From Candidatus Tectimicrobiota bacterium (lineage in GTDB: Bacteria; JACPUC01), in assembly GCA_016192455.1 (NCBI GenBank), contig JACPUC010000018.1, positions 20,593 through 84,592 on the forward strand: DNA of 64,000 nt. The letters run 5' to 3'. Shown piece after piece: positions 1 to 9,318 of this stretch (the stretch's first letter is position 1; the number at the start of each line of letters is the position of its first letter). Under the pieces are notes generated by a model. The model was not told the DNA's origin and searched no databases. It saw nothing but the letters and a program-made list of their open reading frames with translations. Made by a program: the position numbers and the translations under genes.

Positions 1-642
1 CTCCCCCTTGTCGACCAGCGCTTCCACCTGGTTGAGCGGCGTGGGGTTCCCCTGCACGATGGGGAAGACGCCGGGTCGCGTCAACGGGCCCATCTGAACT
101 TGAATGAGGGCGAAATTCTTTTCGTTCACCTTCTGCTCGAACTGCTTGATGAGGTCTTTCTCTTGCTGGCGAATCTCCTCCACGATCTCCTTCTTGCGCT
201 GCTGGTAGGCGTCGCTCTCAAAGATCTGCGGCAGCCTCTCTTTCAGGGTGGAGATCAGCCCCTCCATTTGCTTCTTCAGACGCCGCCCCTGGCCCGCCGG
301 CAAGCGCAGGTGGCACGGTTGATCGGGGTCTTTGAAGTTGTAGACGAAGAGGTGGTCGTCGGGAACGCGCTCATCGCCGCGCAGGCTCTCGAGGATCTGC
401 TTGATCGTGCTCGTGCGCCCCGTGCCGACGAGACCGGTGACGAAGATGTTGTAGCCGCTGCTCTTCACCTCGAGGCCGAGCTGCAAGGCGCGCAGGGCTC
501 GGGCCTGGCCGATCACCTCGCTGCAGGCCACAATCTCGGCGGTCGTGGTGAACGGGAAGATCTCCGTGGGACACGTCCAGCGCAGTTGATCCGGCGCGAG
601 CTCTTTAGGTGTTTCCGCTTTGATCGTCGTTTGCTGCTCCAT
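1..642 (-). CDS. Lon-like AAA ATPase/protease, N-terminal part (truncated by window edge)
   Basis: The reading frame begins with an ATG at 642 preceded by AGGTGAGG and runs off the left edge, so only about 214 N-terminal residues are visible. The visible part matches the AAA_32 N-terminal region of the stand-alone Lon-like proteases (LonB/LonC type). It has a variant Walker A of the form GLVGTGRTS near residue 70, with arginine in place of lysine as is usual in this family. A charged, coiled-coil-like stretch rich in K, E and Q follows at about residues 130-180. The proteolytic Ser-Lys domain would lie outside the window. Family members are ATP-dependent cytosolic proteases; the specific substrate cannot be inferred. 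Confidence 0.8.
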   Translation of the reverse strand, partial: MEQQTTIKAETPKELAPDQLRWTCPTEIFPFTTTAEIVACSEVIGQARALRALQLGLEVKSSGYNIFVTGLVGTGRTSTIKQILESLRGDERVPDDHLFVYNFKDPDQPCHLRLPAGQGRRLKKQMEGLISTLKERLPQIFESDAYQQRKKEIVEEIRQQEKDLIKQFEQKVNEKNFALIQVQMGPLTRPGVFPIVQGNPTPLNQVEALVDKGE

Positions 643-1065
643 GGCCTCACCTAAAGGATAGAGGGAGGGACTGAGCGTCTCACCTCTCCCGACGCTGCGC
701 CCTCGCGTTCTTGGCAGTGCGCCTGCCGGCGCCCAGACCACTCCGCCGCGCGTCAATTCATCTCGGCATGGCCCAGTTGAGCCGCCTGTACGCCGCACAC
801 GCAAAAATACTAGAGCATACACAGCAGGAGCGTCAACGACTTCAATGCGGCACCTCGGTTGCGGCACCCTCCGTAGCCTGGCAGAGGAGCGACGTCCCGG
901 CCCGGTCGCACGCCAGCCCTGCTGTTGACATTGTAGCGTCTGCCCCACTAAGATGCCCGCCGGATGGGACGCAGCCGCGGCCAGGTTGGTGGGACGCCGC
1001 AGGGCGGCGCCGTCCATGCGGCCGCGGAAGGTGGGTGCACGTCTGCTCAGGATTGGGAGCGCAGC
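643..1065. other. Intergenic region between divergent genes
   Basis: There is no convincing gene in these 423 bases. Short open frames here lack codon bias and ribosome sites. The only recognisable signal is the promoter-like element at 925-954 in front of the substrate-binding protein gene. Confidence 0.5.
925..954 (+). promoter_or_regulatory. Sigma70-type promoter candidate
   Basis: A perfect -35 box TTGACA (925-930) is followed after 18 bases by TAAGAT (949-954). It lies about 110 bases upstream of the ATG at 1066 and points toward it. Confidence 0.5.
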
Positions 1066-2055
1066 ATGAGTCTCCTGCCGTTGACCCTCGCGTGTGGCGA
1101 CTATGATCGCATGCGCGCCCTGCGCGATGGCAGCGTGCGCGCCGCGGGGATCGACCTGAACTACCTTGCCCTGCCGGTGGAAGAGATCTTCCTGCGCATG
1201 ACCAAGTTCCAGGAGTTCGAGGTCTCGGAGATGTCCCTCTCCTCGTACCTCATCCTGCGCTCGCGCGATGCCCACCCCTTCACGGCGATCCCCGTCTTCC
1301 CCTCCCGCATGTTCCGGCACTCCTGCATCTTCGCGCGCGCCGACCGCGGCATCAACCGCCCCGAGGACCTGAAGGGGAAGCGCGTCGGGGTGCCGGAGTA
1401 CCAGATGACGGCGGCCCTGTGGATTCGCGGCTTCCTACAGCACGACTACGGCGTGCGGCCGGAAGACCTGCAGTGGTTCCAGGGCGGGCTCATGCAAACC
1501 GGACGCGAGGAGAAGATCGAGCTCCACCTCAAGGGGATAGACCTACGGCACATCTCCGCGGAGACGACCCTGAATGCCATGCTGGAGCGCGGCGACCTCG
1601 ATGCCCTCCTCACCGCCCGCATGCCGGCCTGCTTCCTGCAGAGAACGGCGCCGGTGAAGCGGCTCTTCGAGAATTCCAAGGCGGTGGAGCAGGACTACTT
1701 CAAGCGCACCGGCATCTTCCCGATCATGCACACCCTGGTGATCCGCAACGACATCCTGGAGCGTCACCCCTGGGTGGCGGCGAACCTTTACAAGGCCTTC
1801 CAGGAGTCCAAGGCCCGCTGTCTGGAGGCGATGTACTTCAGCGGTGCCTTGCCCTACACCATCCCCTGGCTGATCCCGGCCATCGAGGAGGGCCGCCAGG
1901 TCCTGGGAGAGGACCCCTGGCCGTATGGGGTGAGGGCCAGCAGGGCGACGCTGGAGGCGCTGGTGCAGTACTCCTGCGAGCAGCAGCTCTCGGCACGCAA
2001 GATGGAGGTGGAGGAGATCTTCGTCCCCTCCACGGTGACGGAGACCACCGTGTAG
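1066..2055 (+). CDS. ABC-type substrate-binding protein, 4,5-dihydroxyphthalate decarboxylase-like
   Basis: A 329-residue protein with the periplasmic-binding fold seen in proteins often labelled 4,5-dihydroxyphthalate decarboxylase or NMT1-like binding protein. It opens with LACGDYDRMRALRDG and contains the INRPEDLKGKRVGVPEY turn typical of SsuA/NMT1-like binding proteins. No signal peptide is visible, so it is either cytosolic or exported another way. The ATG at 1066 was chosen because GGGAG lies about 7 bases upstream; an in-frame start about 100 bases earlier has no ribosome site. No permease or ATPase gene is nearby, so transport is unproven. Enzymatic activity on a phthalate-like compound is an alternative. 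Confidence 0.75.
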   Translation: MSLLPLTLACGDYDRMRALRDGSVRAAGIDLNYLALPVEEIFLRMTKFQEFEVSEMSLSSYLILRSRDAHPFTAIPVFPSRMFRHSCIFARADRGINRPEDLKGKRVGVPEYQMTAALWIRGFLQHDYGVRPEDLQWFQGGLMQTGREEKIELHLKGIDLRHISAETTLNAMLERGDLDALLTARMPACFLQRTAPVKRLFENSKAVEQDYFKRTGIFPIMHTLVIRNDILERHPWVAANLYKAFQESKARCLEAMYFSGALPYTIPWLIPAIEEGRQVLGEDPWPYGVRASRATLEALVQYSCEQQLSARKMEVEEIFVPSTVTETTV

Positions 2056-2173
2056 GGCGCGCCGCCGTGTCCACGGCAGCCCGCGCCTCGGTGCGGAGTT
2101 CGGGAGCGCAGCGGGCGCGGCCTCCCAGAAGCTCTGCGCTGTCACTCCCGCTCTCTTTCCCGACGATCGAGCG

Positions 2174-3064
2174 ATGGCAGTTCGCAAAGCGATCATCCCG
2201 GCCGCCGGATTAGGCACGCGCTTCCTCCCCGCGACCAAGGCGTCCCCCAAGGAGATCATCCCCCTCGTCGATAAGCCGGCCATCCAGTACGTCGTCGAGG
2301 AGGCCGTGGCCGCCGGCATCGAGGAGATCATCCTGGTGACGGCGCGGGGCAAGCAGGCCCTGGAGGATCACTTCGACCGAGCGCCGGAGCTCGAGGCGAT
2401 CCTGGAAGCCCGCGGCAAGCGTGACGAGCTGGGGGAGGTGCGCCGCCTGGCGGAGTTCGTGACCCTCATCGCAGTGCGGCAGAAGCAAGCCCTGGGACTG
2501 GGCCACGCGGTGCTCGTTGCCAAAGACCTCGTGGGGGATGAACCGTTCGCCGTGCTGCTGGGGGATGACATCATCGACCCAGCCCCTGGCCATGCCTCGG
2601 GGCTGGGTCAGCTCATCGCGCTCTTTGAACAGCGCCGGGAGCCCATCATCGCTCTGCAGGAGGTGCCGGACGATGAGCTGCGCCACTACGGCGTCATTCG
2701 CGGCGAGCCGCTGGGCGATGACCTCTGGCGTATCCATGACTTGGTGGAGAAACCCGAACCAGCGCTGGCGCCCTCGCGCCTGGCGGTCGTCGGCCGCTAT
2801 GTTCTGCCGCCGGAGATCTTCACCATCCTGGAGGAGACCCGGTTTGACGCCCACGGTGAAATCCAGCTCACGGAGGGGCTGCGCAGCCTGGCGCGCCTGC
2901 GGCCGCTGAACGGCTACTGCGTCCACGGACGCCGCTATGACACGGGGAACAAGCTCGGCTACCTCATCGCCACCGTGGAGCTTGGCTTGAAGCACCCGCA
3001 GCTTGGCGCGCCCTTCCGCGCCCACCTGGAGGCTCACCTGAAGGCTGGCGGCAAGGGGCGTTGA
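2174..3064 (+). CDS. galU: UTP-glucose-1-phosphate uridylyltransferase
   Basis: At 296 residues it has the normal length for GalU, which makes UDP-glucose from UTP and glucose-1-phosphate for polysaccharide and LPS synthesis. The N-terminal nucleotide loop AAGLGTRFLPATKASPKE and the following PLVDKPAIQY are canonical. The sugar-nucleotide and metal site LLGDDIID is near residue 130, and the C-terminal YDTGNKLGYLIATVE segment is intact. It starts at ATG 2174 and is followed after 126 bases by thiL on the same strand. Confidence 0.95.
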   Translation: MAVRKAIIPAAGLGTRFLPATKASPKEIIPLVDKPAIQYVVEEAVAAGIEEIILVTARGKQALEDHFDRAPELEAILEARGKRDELGEVRRLAEFVTLIAVRQKQALGLGHAVLVAKDLVGDEPFAVLLGDDIIDPAPGHASGLGQLIALFEQRREPIIALQEVPDDELRHYGVIRGEPLGDDLWRIHDLVEKPEPALAPSRLAVVGRYVLPPEIFTILEETRFDAHGEIQLTEGLRSLARLRPLNGYCVHGRRYDTGNKLGYLIATVELGLKHPQLGAPFRAHLEAHLKAGGKGR

Positions 3065-3190
3065 GCGGGCGTCGAGCGCTGGGCCGGGCGGCGGAAGGAA
3101 AGCTCCGCGGGCGCGCCGCGGGGGAAGAGCCGGGTGTCCCGCCAGGTGGCGCTGGGCGCGGCGCCGCGGCACTGGCCACGTTGGAACTCG

Positions 3191-4282
3191 ATGGAACGCG
3201 CCGGCTCGGGTGCAGAGGGGAATCGGTTCCAGCGCGAGGAGGACCTCCTGCGCCGCGTCCAATCCCTGCTGCACCGACCCGAGCCCCACGTCGTCACCGG
3301 CATCGGCGACGATTGCGCCGTCCTTGCCCTGCCCGGGGCGGTCGATCATCTCCTCGTCAGCACCGATCTCTTGCTCGAGCACATCCATTTCGAGCTGCAC
3401 CAGCAGACCTTCCAGCAGCTCGGCTACAAGGCCCTGGCGGTGAACCTCAGCGATCTTGCCGCCATGGGAGCCGATCCCCTGGCGGTCTTCGTGAGCCTCT
3501 GCCTGCCGCGCCGCTGCGCCGCCAGCGACATCGAGGCGCTCTATACCGGCATGGAAGAGCTGGCGCGCAGCGTCGGCGCGAGCATCGTCGGGGGCGACAC
3601 CTCGGCGTCCGCCGACAGCCTCATGCTCTCCCTCACCGTGCTCGGCTTGGCGCCGCCGGCGGCTGTCGTGCGGCGCAGCGGCGCGCAGCCCGGCGACCGC
3701 CTCTTCGTCACGGGGACCCTGGGGGATGCCGCGGCCGGGTTGGAGTTCCTGCAGCGGCAGGATACCGAGCCGCCTGCGTCCGCGAACCCCGCGGCTGCGG
3801 CAAGCGGCCCACCAGCGGGCTTTCCGGAGGCGGTCGTCCGCCAGCTCGCGCAGCGCTACCGCCTGCCGCGGCCTCGCCTTTCCGAGGGCCGCTGGTTGGC
3901 CCGCGGGGGCTTCGCCTCGGCTATGCTCGACCTGAGCGATGGGCTCAGCACGGACCTGCATCGCCTCTGCGAGGCTTCACGCGTGGGAGCGCGGCTCGTG
4001 CTCCAAGACCTCCCCCGCTCCACGGCCCTCGAGGCAGCCGCGGCGTTCTTGCAACACGGCACGGAACACTATACGTTACATGGGGGGGAAGATTATGAGC
4101 TGCTCGCCGCGGTTCCCGCCGAGAGGCGAGAGACTCTCCTGGCGCAGTGGCCCTTCCGGGATACGCTCCTGATGGAGATAGGCTGGGTTGTGCCCCCACA
4201 GCAGGGGGTGAAGCTGATCACCCTTGCAGAGAGGGAGGAGGTGTTACCCCCCGGAGGTTTCGACCATTTCGCACCAGGCTAA
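3191..4282 (+). CDS. thiL: Thiamine-monophosphate kinase
   Basis: ThiL phosphorylates thiamine monophosphate to thiamine diphosphate, the last step of the cofactor pathway. The AIR-synthase-related fold is evident from GIGDDCAVL near the N-terminus, STDLLLEHIHF, NLSDLAAMGADPLA, VGGDTSASADSL, LDLSDGLSTDLHRL and the closing HGGEDYELL. From the ATG at 3191 the protein is 363 residues, slightly longer than usual because of a Pro/Ala-rich insert around residue 195. An earlier in-frame start at 3134 would add an unlikely 19-residue extension. Confidence 0.92.
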   Translation: MERAGSGAEGNRFQREEDLLRRVQSLLHRPEPHVVTGIGDDCAVLALPGAVDHLLVSTDLLLEHIHFELHQQTFQQLGYKALAVNLSDLAAMGADPLAVFVSLCLPRRCAASDIEALYTGMEELARSVGASIVGGDTSASADSLMLSLTVLGLAPPAAVVRRSGAQPGDRLFVTGTLGDAAAGLEFLQRQDTEPPASANPAAAASGPPAGFPEAVVRQLAQRYRLPRPRLSEGRWLARGGFASAMLDLSDGLSTDLHRLCEASRVGARLVLQDLPRSTALEAAAAFLQHGTEHYTLHGGEDYELLAAVPAERRETLLAQWPFRDTLLMEIGWVVPPQQGVKLITLAEREEVLPPGGFDHFAPG

Positions 4283-4402
4283 CGGCGGGGAGGGCGCGCC
4301 GGCGGCCGTTCGGACCGCGGCGTGGCGCGGCACTGAGAGCATGGCGCGGCGCCCGGACCGTCCCTGGGTGGGCGCAACCTGTGCGAGGTTGAAAAGGCAG
4401 CG

Positions 4403-5692
4403 TTGGACCCGTCGCTCATTATTCGATTCATCCTCTTCGCGCTCCTCGTGGGCCTATTGGCCTTCTTCTCTAGTTGCGAGACCGCCCTCTTCTCCCTCAG
4501 CCGCTCCTACCGTGAAAAGCTCGGCGAGGAGCACTCCTTCCCATCGCAGCTCATCGCCCATCTCCTGCGCGATCCCCGCCGCCTCATCATCACGCTACTG
4601 TTGGGGAATGAACTCGCCAACATCGGCATCGGCATCACCGGCGCGTCGCTGGTGCTGCGTCTCCTCGGCGAAGGGGCGGACCTCCTGGCGATCGGGGCGT
4701 CGACCCTCATCCTCCTCATCGTGGGGGAGATCCTTCCGAAATCACTGGCGCTGCGGCACGCGCAGACTTACGCCCGCCAGGTGGCCCTGCCGCTGGAGTT
4801 CGTGGCGCGCCTCATCTTTCCCCTCCGCTGGCTCATGCAGCGGCTGGCGGACGGCCTGTTGCGCGCCCTTGGCGGGACGCGCGGGGAGGGAGAGGAGGCG
4901 TTCAACGAGGAGGAGTTCCGCGCCATGCTGGCGGCGGGTGAGGATGCCGGCGTCCTGCACGAGAGCGAGCGGGCGATGATCCAGAAGGTCCTCGCCTTCT
5001 CCGAGACCACCGTGTCGCAGGTGATGACGCCGCGCATCGATCTCGACGCCGTTGAGGTGCGGAGCACCCTCGAAGTGGTCATGGCGAGCGTCAAGGAGGG
5101 GCACTTCTCACGCATGCCCGTCTATGACCAGACCATCGACACCGTTGTCGGCATCCTCTATGCGAAAGACCTCTTGCGCTGGGAGACGCGGGCGAAACGA
5201 ATCGACGGGGAATCGGCGCAGCCCCAGCTCAACTTGCGGGAGCTGCTGCGCGAGCCCTACTTCGTGCCGGAGGGCAAGCGCGTCAGCGATCTCTTGCGCG
5301 AGTTTCAGCAGAAGAAAGTGCACATGGCCATCGTCCTCGACGAGTACGGCGGCGTGGCGGGACTGGTCACCATGGAGGACCTCCTGGAAGAGTTGGTGGG
5401 CGAGATCAGCGACGAGTTCGATCTGCCGGAAGCCGTCGGGGCGCCTTACCAGCAGCTTACCGAGAACCGCTACCGCATCTCCGCCAAGATGCCGATGGGG
5501 GGGGTGGAGGAGCTGCTGCAGCGCCCGCTGCCGCCGGGAGACTACGAGACCCTGGCCGGGTTTGTGCTGCACCTCTTCGGGCGGCTGCCGCGCCGCGGCG
5601 AGCATGTCGCCAGCAATGGCCTGACGTTCACCATCGAGAAGATGCGCGGCACCCGCATCCTCGAGATCACCGTCGATCGGCATCCTGACTAA
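4403..5692 (+). CDS. CNNM/CorC (HlyC) family membrane protein with CBS pair
   Basis: A 429-residue protein with a DUF21/CNNM transmembrane domain (about residues 1-180, including [15 protein letters not shown]), a tandem CBS pair (about 200-340) and a C-terminal CorC_HlyC domain. Family members are implicated in magnesium or cobalt efflux; older names include hemolysin C-like. Translation probably starts at TTG 4403 behind AAAAGGCAG. Its stop overlaps the start of the next gene by one base, so the two paralogues are co-translated. Confidence 0.88.
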   Translation: MDPSLIIRFILFALLVGLLAFFSSCETALFSLSRSYREKLGEEHSFPSQLIAHLLRDPRRLIITLLLGNELANIGIGITGASLVLRLLGEGADLLAIGASTLILLIVGEILPKSLALRHAQTYARQVALPLEFVARLIFPLRWLMQRLADGLLRALGGTRGEGEEAFNEEEFRAMLAAGEDAGVLHESERAMIQKVLAFSETTVSQVMTPRIDLDAVEVRSTLEVVMASVKEGHFSRMPVYDQTIDTVVGILYAKDLLRWETRAKRIDGESAQPQLNLRELLREPYFVPEGKRVSDLLREFQQKKVHMAIVLDEYGGVAGLVTMEDLLEELVGEISDEFDLPEAVGAPYQQLTENRYRISAKMPMGGVEELLQRPLPPGDYETLAGFVLHLFGRLPRRGEHVASNGLTFTIEKMRGTRILEITVDRHPD

Positions 5693-6960
5693 TGGACCTG
5701 CTCATCACCGTCATCGTCGTGGGCCTCTGCGTCCTGGCCGAGGGATTCTTCTCCGGCTCGGAGATGGCCGTGGTCTCCTCGAACAAGTACAAGCTGAACC
5801 AGCAGGCGAAGGCCGGCCGCTGGGGGGCGCGCCTGCTGGCGCGCTGGATGGAGCGGCCCGAGCAGGTGCTGAGCGTCACCCTCACCGGCGCGAATCTCTC
5901 CGAGATCAGCGCCACCGTGCTGGCCACCATGTACCTGGTGCAAACCTACGGCGAGTCGGGCGAATTGTACGCGTTCCTCGTCATGGCGCCGATCATCCTG
6001 CTGTTCGGCGAAATCTTCCCGAAGACGATCTACCAGCACTTCGCCGACCGCCTGGCGCCGCTCGTCGTCTTCCCCCTGCGGGCGTTCTCCTACCTCATCT
6101 ACCCCGTGGGGCGAGGCTTGGGGCGGCTGAGCGAGAGCGTCGTGCAGACGGTGGGGACGGCGCCGAAGAACCCCTTCGTGCTGCGCGAGGAGCTGCAGAC
6201 CATGGCGCGCAAGAGCGTGCTGGAGGGGCGCGGCAAGTCCACGGCGTCGCGGCTCATCCACAACATTTTCTCGTTCACCGATACGACGGTGGATGAGGTG
6301 ATGGTGCCCCTCGTGGACCTGGTCGCCGTGAACAAGAATGACACACGCGAGGAGGCCATTCGGCGCGTGGAGCAGTATGGCTACTCGCGGCTGCCGGTGT
6401 ACGTCGATCGCATCTACAACATCGTCGGCATCGTGCATGCCCTCGATCTGCTGACCGCGGCGCCGAGCGCGCCGCTCGAGGATCTCACCCGTCCCGCCAC
6501 CTACGTGCCGGAAACGAAGCGGGTCAGTGTGCTCCTGCGGGAGATGCAGCAAGGGCGCCACCCGATGGTGGTGGTGGTGAACGAGTACGGCGCGGCCATC
6601 GGCATCGTGACGACGGAGGACCTTGTCGAGGAGATCGTCGGAGAAATCCACGACGAGTATGATCCGGCGCGCACCATGTTCGAGCGCTGCGAGGATGGCA
6701 GCCTGCTCTGCGATGCGCGCATCGAGCTCGATGAGCTTCGCGACCAGTTCGGCATCAATTTCCCGCCGGGGCTGTACGAGACCCTGGCCGGCCTCCTGAT
6801 GGAGCAGCTTGGCCGCATCCCGCAGCAGGGCGAGCGCCACCTCCTTGGCGCGCATGAGCTGCGCATCGAAGACGCCACCGAGCGCTGCGTCACCCGGGTG
6901 CGCATCACACGGCTGACGCCCGCAAACTCCCAGCGCCCCGCTGTCTCGCCCGCCTCCTGA
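5692..6960 (+). CDS. CNNM/CorC family membrane protein, tandem paralogue
   Basis: This 422-residue protein has the same architecture as its upstream neighbour: DUF21 membrane domain with FFSGSEMAVVSSNKYKL, CBS pair with DEVMVPLVDLVAV, and a C-terminal CorC_HlyC domain. The two are clearly divergent at the residue level, so this is an old duplication, and two such half-pairs may form a heteromer. The ATG overlaps the upstream stop (TAATG). A metal-transport role is inferred from the family only. Confidence 0.88.
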   Translation: MDLLITVIVVGLCVLAEGFFSGSEMAVVSSNKYKLNQQAKAGRWGARLLARWMERPEQVLSVTLTGANLSEISATVLATMYLVQTYGESGELYAFLVMAPIILLFGEIFPKTIYQHFADRLAPLVVFPLRAFSYLIYPVGRGLGRLSESVVQTVGTAPKNPFVLREELQTMARKSVLEGRGKSTASRLIHNIFSFTDTTVDEVMVPLVDLVAVNKNDTREEAIRRVEQYGYSRLPVYVDRIYNIVGIVHALDLLTAAPSAPLEDLTRPATYVPETKRVSVLLREMQQGRHPMVVVVNEYGAAIGIVTTEDLVEEIVGEIHDEYDPARTMFERCEDGSLLCDARIELDELRDQFGINFPPGLYETLAGLLMEQLGRIPQQGERHLLGAHELRIEDATERCVTRVRITRLTPANSQRPAVSPAS

Positions 6961-7204
6961 AATCCGCGCCTGGCGGCGCCGGCGGTAGGGTGTCGGCCCC
7001 GACCGCCGCTGCCGCACCCCTCACCCTCGGCCCCGCAGCGATGCGCGACGGCGCGGGGGACTCTCCCAGCCTTGCCCCACGTCGCGCCACGTGCGATACT
7101 GCACCGCGGTCCGTGCCCTGATTTCCCCCCCAGAGCGGCGAGGTGGTTGGTCGCAACGAGCCGCGCGTGGACAGTCGTCGAGGCACTCGGGGAAGGAGTG
7201 ACGT

Positions 7205-8644
7205 ATGACGAAGCAGAATGATCTGCGGAGCTGGATTGAGGAGGCTGACAAGCTCGGCGAGGTGCGCTACGTCGACGGCGCCCACTGGGTGCACGAGATG
7301 GGGGCCATCACCGAGATCGCCAGCGAGATGGACCCGATGCCGGCCGTCCTCTTCAATAACATCAAAGACTACCCCAGCGGCTACCGCCTGATCACGAACA
7401 CCCTGGCCTCGGTGCGCAAGGTGGCCCTCACCTTCGGCATGCCCACGAACCTCAGCAACCGCGAGTTCGTCGCCGCCTGGAGAGAGAAGGCGAAGAGCCT
7501 GCGGCCGATCCCGCCGGTCACCGTCAAGGATGGGCCGCTGCTCGAGAACGTCATCGAGGGCAAGGACGTTGATATCCTGAAGTTTCCGACGCCGAAGTGG
7601 CACGAGCACGACGGCGGGCGCTACATCGGCACCGGCGACATGTTCATCACCCGCGAGCCGGACGAAGGCTGGATCAACATCGGCACCTACCGGGTGATGA
7701 TCCATGACGAGAAGTCGGTCGGCGTGCACATTGCCCCGGCTCATCACGGCAGCATGCACATCCGCAAGGCGCTGGCCCGCAACGAGTCGGTGAAGGTCGC
7801 CATCTCCGTGGGGCACCATCCGGCATTCCTGAGCGTCGGCTCGATGGAGTTCCCCTACGGCTACTGCGAGTACGACTTTGTCGGCGCCTTGCAGGGGGCG
7901 CCGGTCGAGGTCCTTCAGGGTCCGTACACCGGCCTGCCGATGCCGGCGAACGCGGAGATCGTTCTCGAGGGAGAGATTGTTCCCGGCTCGGTGAAGTTTG
8001 AAGGCCCCTTCGGGGAGTGGACGGGCTACTACGCCAGCCCGCCGAAGGAAGACCCCATCGTGCACATCAAGACCGTCCTGCACCGCAACGATCCGATCAT
8101 CCTCGGGGCGCCGCCGGTGCGGCCGCCGGCCGAGCACGCCGTCTATCGCGCCTTCACCCGCGCCGCCCGCATCTGGGATGCCCTCGAAGCCGCCGGCGTG
8201 CCGGGCGTGAAGGGGGTCTGGTGCCACCCGGCGGGCGGTTCGCGCATGCTCAACATCGTTGCCATCGAGCAGAAGTTCGCCGGCCACGCCAAGCAGGCGG
8301 GGCTCATCGCGGCGCAGTGCCAGGCGGCGGCGTACGCCAACCGCTACACCATCGTGGTGGACGACGACATCGACCCCACGAGCACCTTCCAGGTCCTCTG
8401 GGCCTTGTGCACCCGCACCGACCCGGCGACCACCATCGAGATCATCACCCGCGCCATGCGCACCACCGATGACCCCATGGGCCCGCCCGACGGCTCCGGC
8501 GGCTTCGCCTCGCGCGCCATCATCGAAGCCTGCCGGCCGTATGAGTGGATCGACAAGTTCCCGCGCATCAGCGGCCCCAGCCTGGAGTTGAAGCAAGAGA
8601 TGCACGAGAAGTACGGGCACGTCTTCGAGATGCAGCACCGCTAA
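7205..8644 (+). CDS. UbiD-family (prenylated-FMN) decarboxylase
   Basis: UbiD enzymes reversibly (de)carboxylate aromatic or alpha,beta-unsaturated acids using prenylated FMN and Mn/K. The 479-residue protein shows the full fold, with the conserved EGPFGEWTGYY catalytic segment near residue 265 and GAPPVRPPAEH after it. An AAGKD-like ENVIEGKDVDILKFPTPKWH segment is near residue 120. It starts at ATG 7205 behind AAGGAG spaced 7 bases. No ubiX-type flavin prenyltransferase is visible in the window. The substrate is unknown. The organism's other aromatic-type genes (PaaK, PaaG-like) make a role in aromatic acid breakdown plausible. Confidence 0.88.
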   Translation: MTKQNDLRSWIEEADKLGEVRYVDGAHWVHEMGAITEIASEMDPMPAVLFNNIKDYPSGYRLITNTLASVRKVALTFGMPTNLSNREFVAAWREKAKSLRPIPPVTVKDGPLLENVIEGKDVDILKFPTPKWHEHDGGRYIGTGDMFITREPDEGWINIGTYRVMIHDEKSVGVHIAPAHHGSMHIRKALARNESVKVAISVGHHPAFLSVGSMEFPYGYCEYDFVGALQGAPVEVLQGPYTGLPMPANAEIVLEGEIVPGSVKFEGPFGEWTGYYASPPKEDPIVHIKTVLHRNDPIILGAPPVRPPAEHAVYRAFTRAARIWDALEAAGVPGVKGVWCHPAGGSRMLNIVAIEQKFAGHAKQAGLIAAQCQAAAYANRYTIVVDDDIDPTSTFQVLWALCTRTDPATTIEIITRAMRTTDDPMGPPDGSGGFASRAIIEACRPYEWIDKFPRISGPSLELKQEMHEKYGHVFEMQHR

Positions 8645-8759
8645 GGCCGAAGGAGGGGGCGAGGAGGCGGGGTGGACGTCGGCCGTCTGCGCGAGGGGGC
8701 GGAAACGCGGCCCCGCCGACGTTTCGAACAGGCTTCCCCGCAGCCCGCCGTGAGGGCGC

Positions 8760-9191
8760 ATGAGCCAGCAACGAGCTGCCCTGGAAGAGGCGAACCGCCG
8801 ATTCTATCGGGCTTTCGAGAGCCTGAAGCTGGAGCGCATGGAGGGCGTGTGGAGGCGCGACGGCCAAATCTGGTGCGTGCACCCCGGTTGGCCGCTCCTC
8901 AGCGGCTGGGAGGCCGTCATGCGGAGCTGGCGGCTGATCTTCGAGGCCACCCGCTACATCGAGTTCGAACTCACGAACGTCTCGATCCATGCCCCGGCTG
9001 ACGGGCGGGGCGGCCTCGGCTGGGTCCTCTGCCAGGAGAACTTCCTCAGCCACGTCGGCGGCCAGACCGTACGCAGCAACGTCCTCAGCACCAACGTCTT
9101 CGAGTGGCGCGAGGAGCGCTGGCAACTCTTGCACCACCACGGCTCGCAGATCGTCCGCGACGCCCTGCCGCCGGAGTTCGGCGGGGGGTGA
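8760..9191 (+). CDS. NTF2-like (SnoaL/DUF4440-type) protein
   Basis: A 143-residue soluble protein with the cone-shaped NTF2-like fold pattern: N-terminal helix ANRRFYRAFESLKLERM, the VWRRDGQIWCVHPGW strand, a central MRSWRLIF helix, and C-terminal strands ending WQLLHHHGSQI. Such proteins range from isomerases to ligand-binding subunits. It lies 115 bases after the UbiD gene on the same strand, so joint function is possible but unproven. Confidence 0.75.
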   Translation: MSQQRAALEEANRRFYRAFESLKLERMEGVWRRDGQIWCVHPGWPLLSGWEAVMRSWRLIFEATRYIEFELTNVSIHAPADGRGGLGWVLCQENFLSHVGGQTVRSNVLSTNVFEWREERWQLLHHHGSQIVRDALPPEFGGG

Positions 9192-9318
9192 GGCGACTTT
9201 TCGAGTGGCGTTCGCGCGGGAGCGAGGCACCTCTCCTCTTTAGGGTCTTTCTCGCGTTCCACGTGTAGGCCATTTCGGTGGCGTTAGTATGGGTACTCAG
9301 ATGGAGGGGGATGCACCA

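Noticed and set aside
2210..3961. A 583-codon open frame on the minus strand
   Set aside because: It lies antisense to galU and thiL, which have clear motifs; long antisense frames are expected at this GC content.
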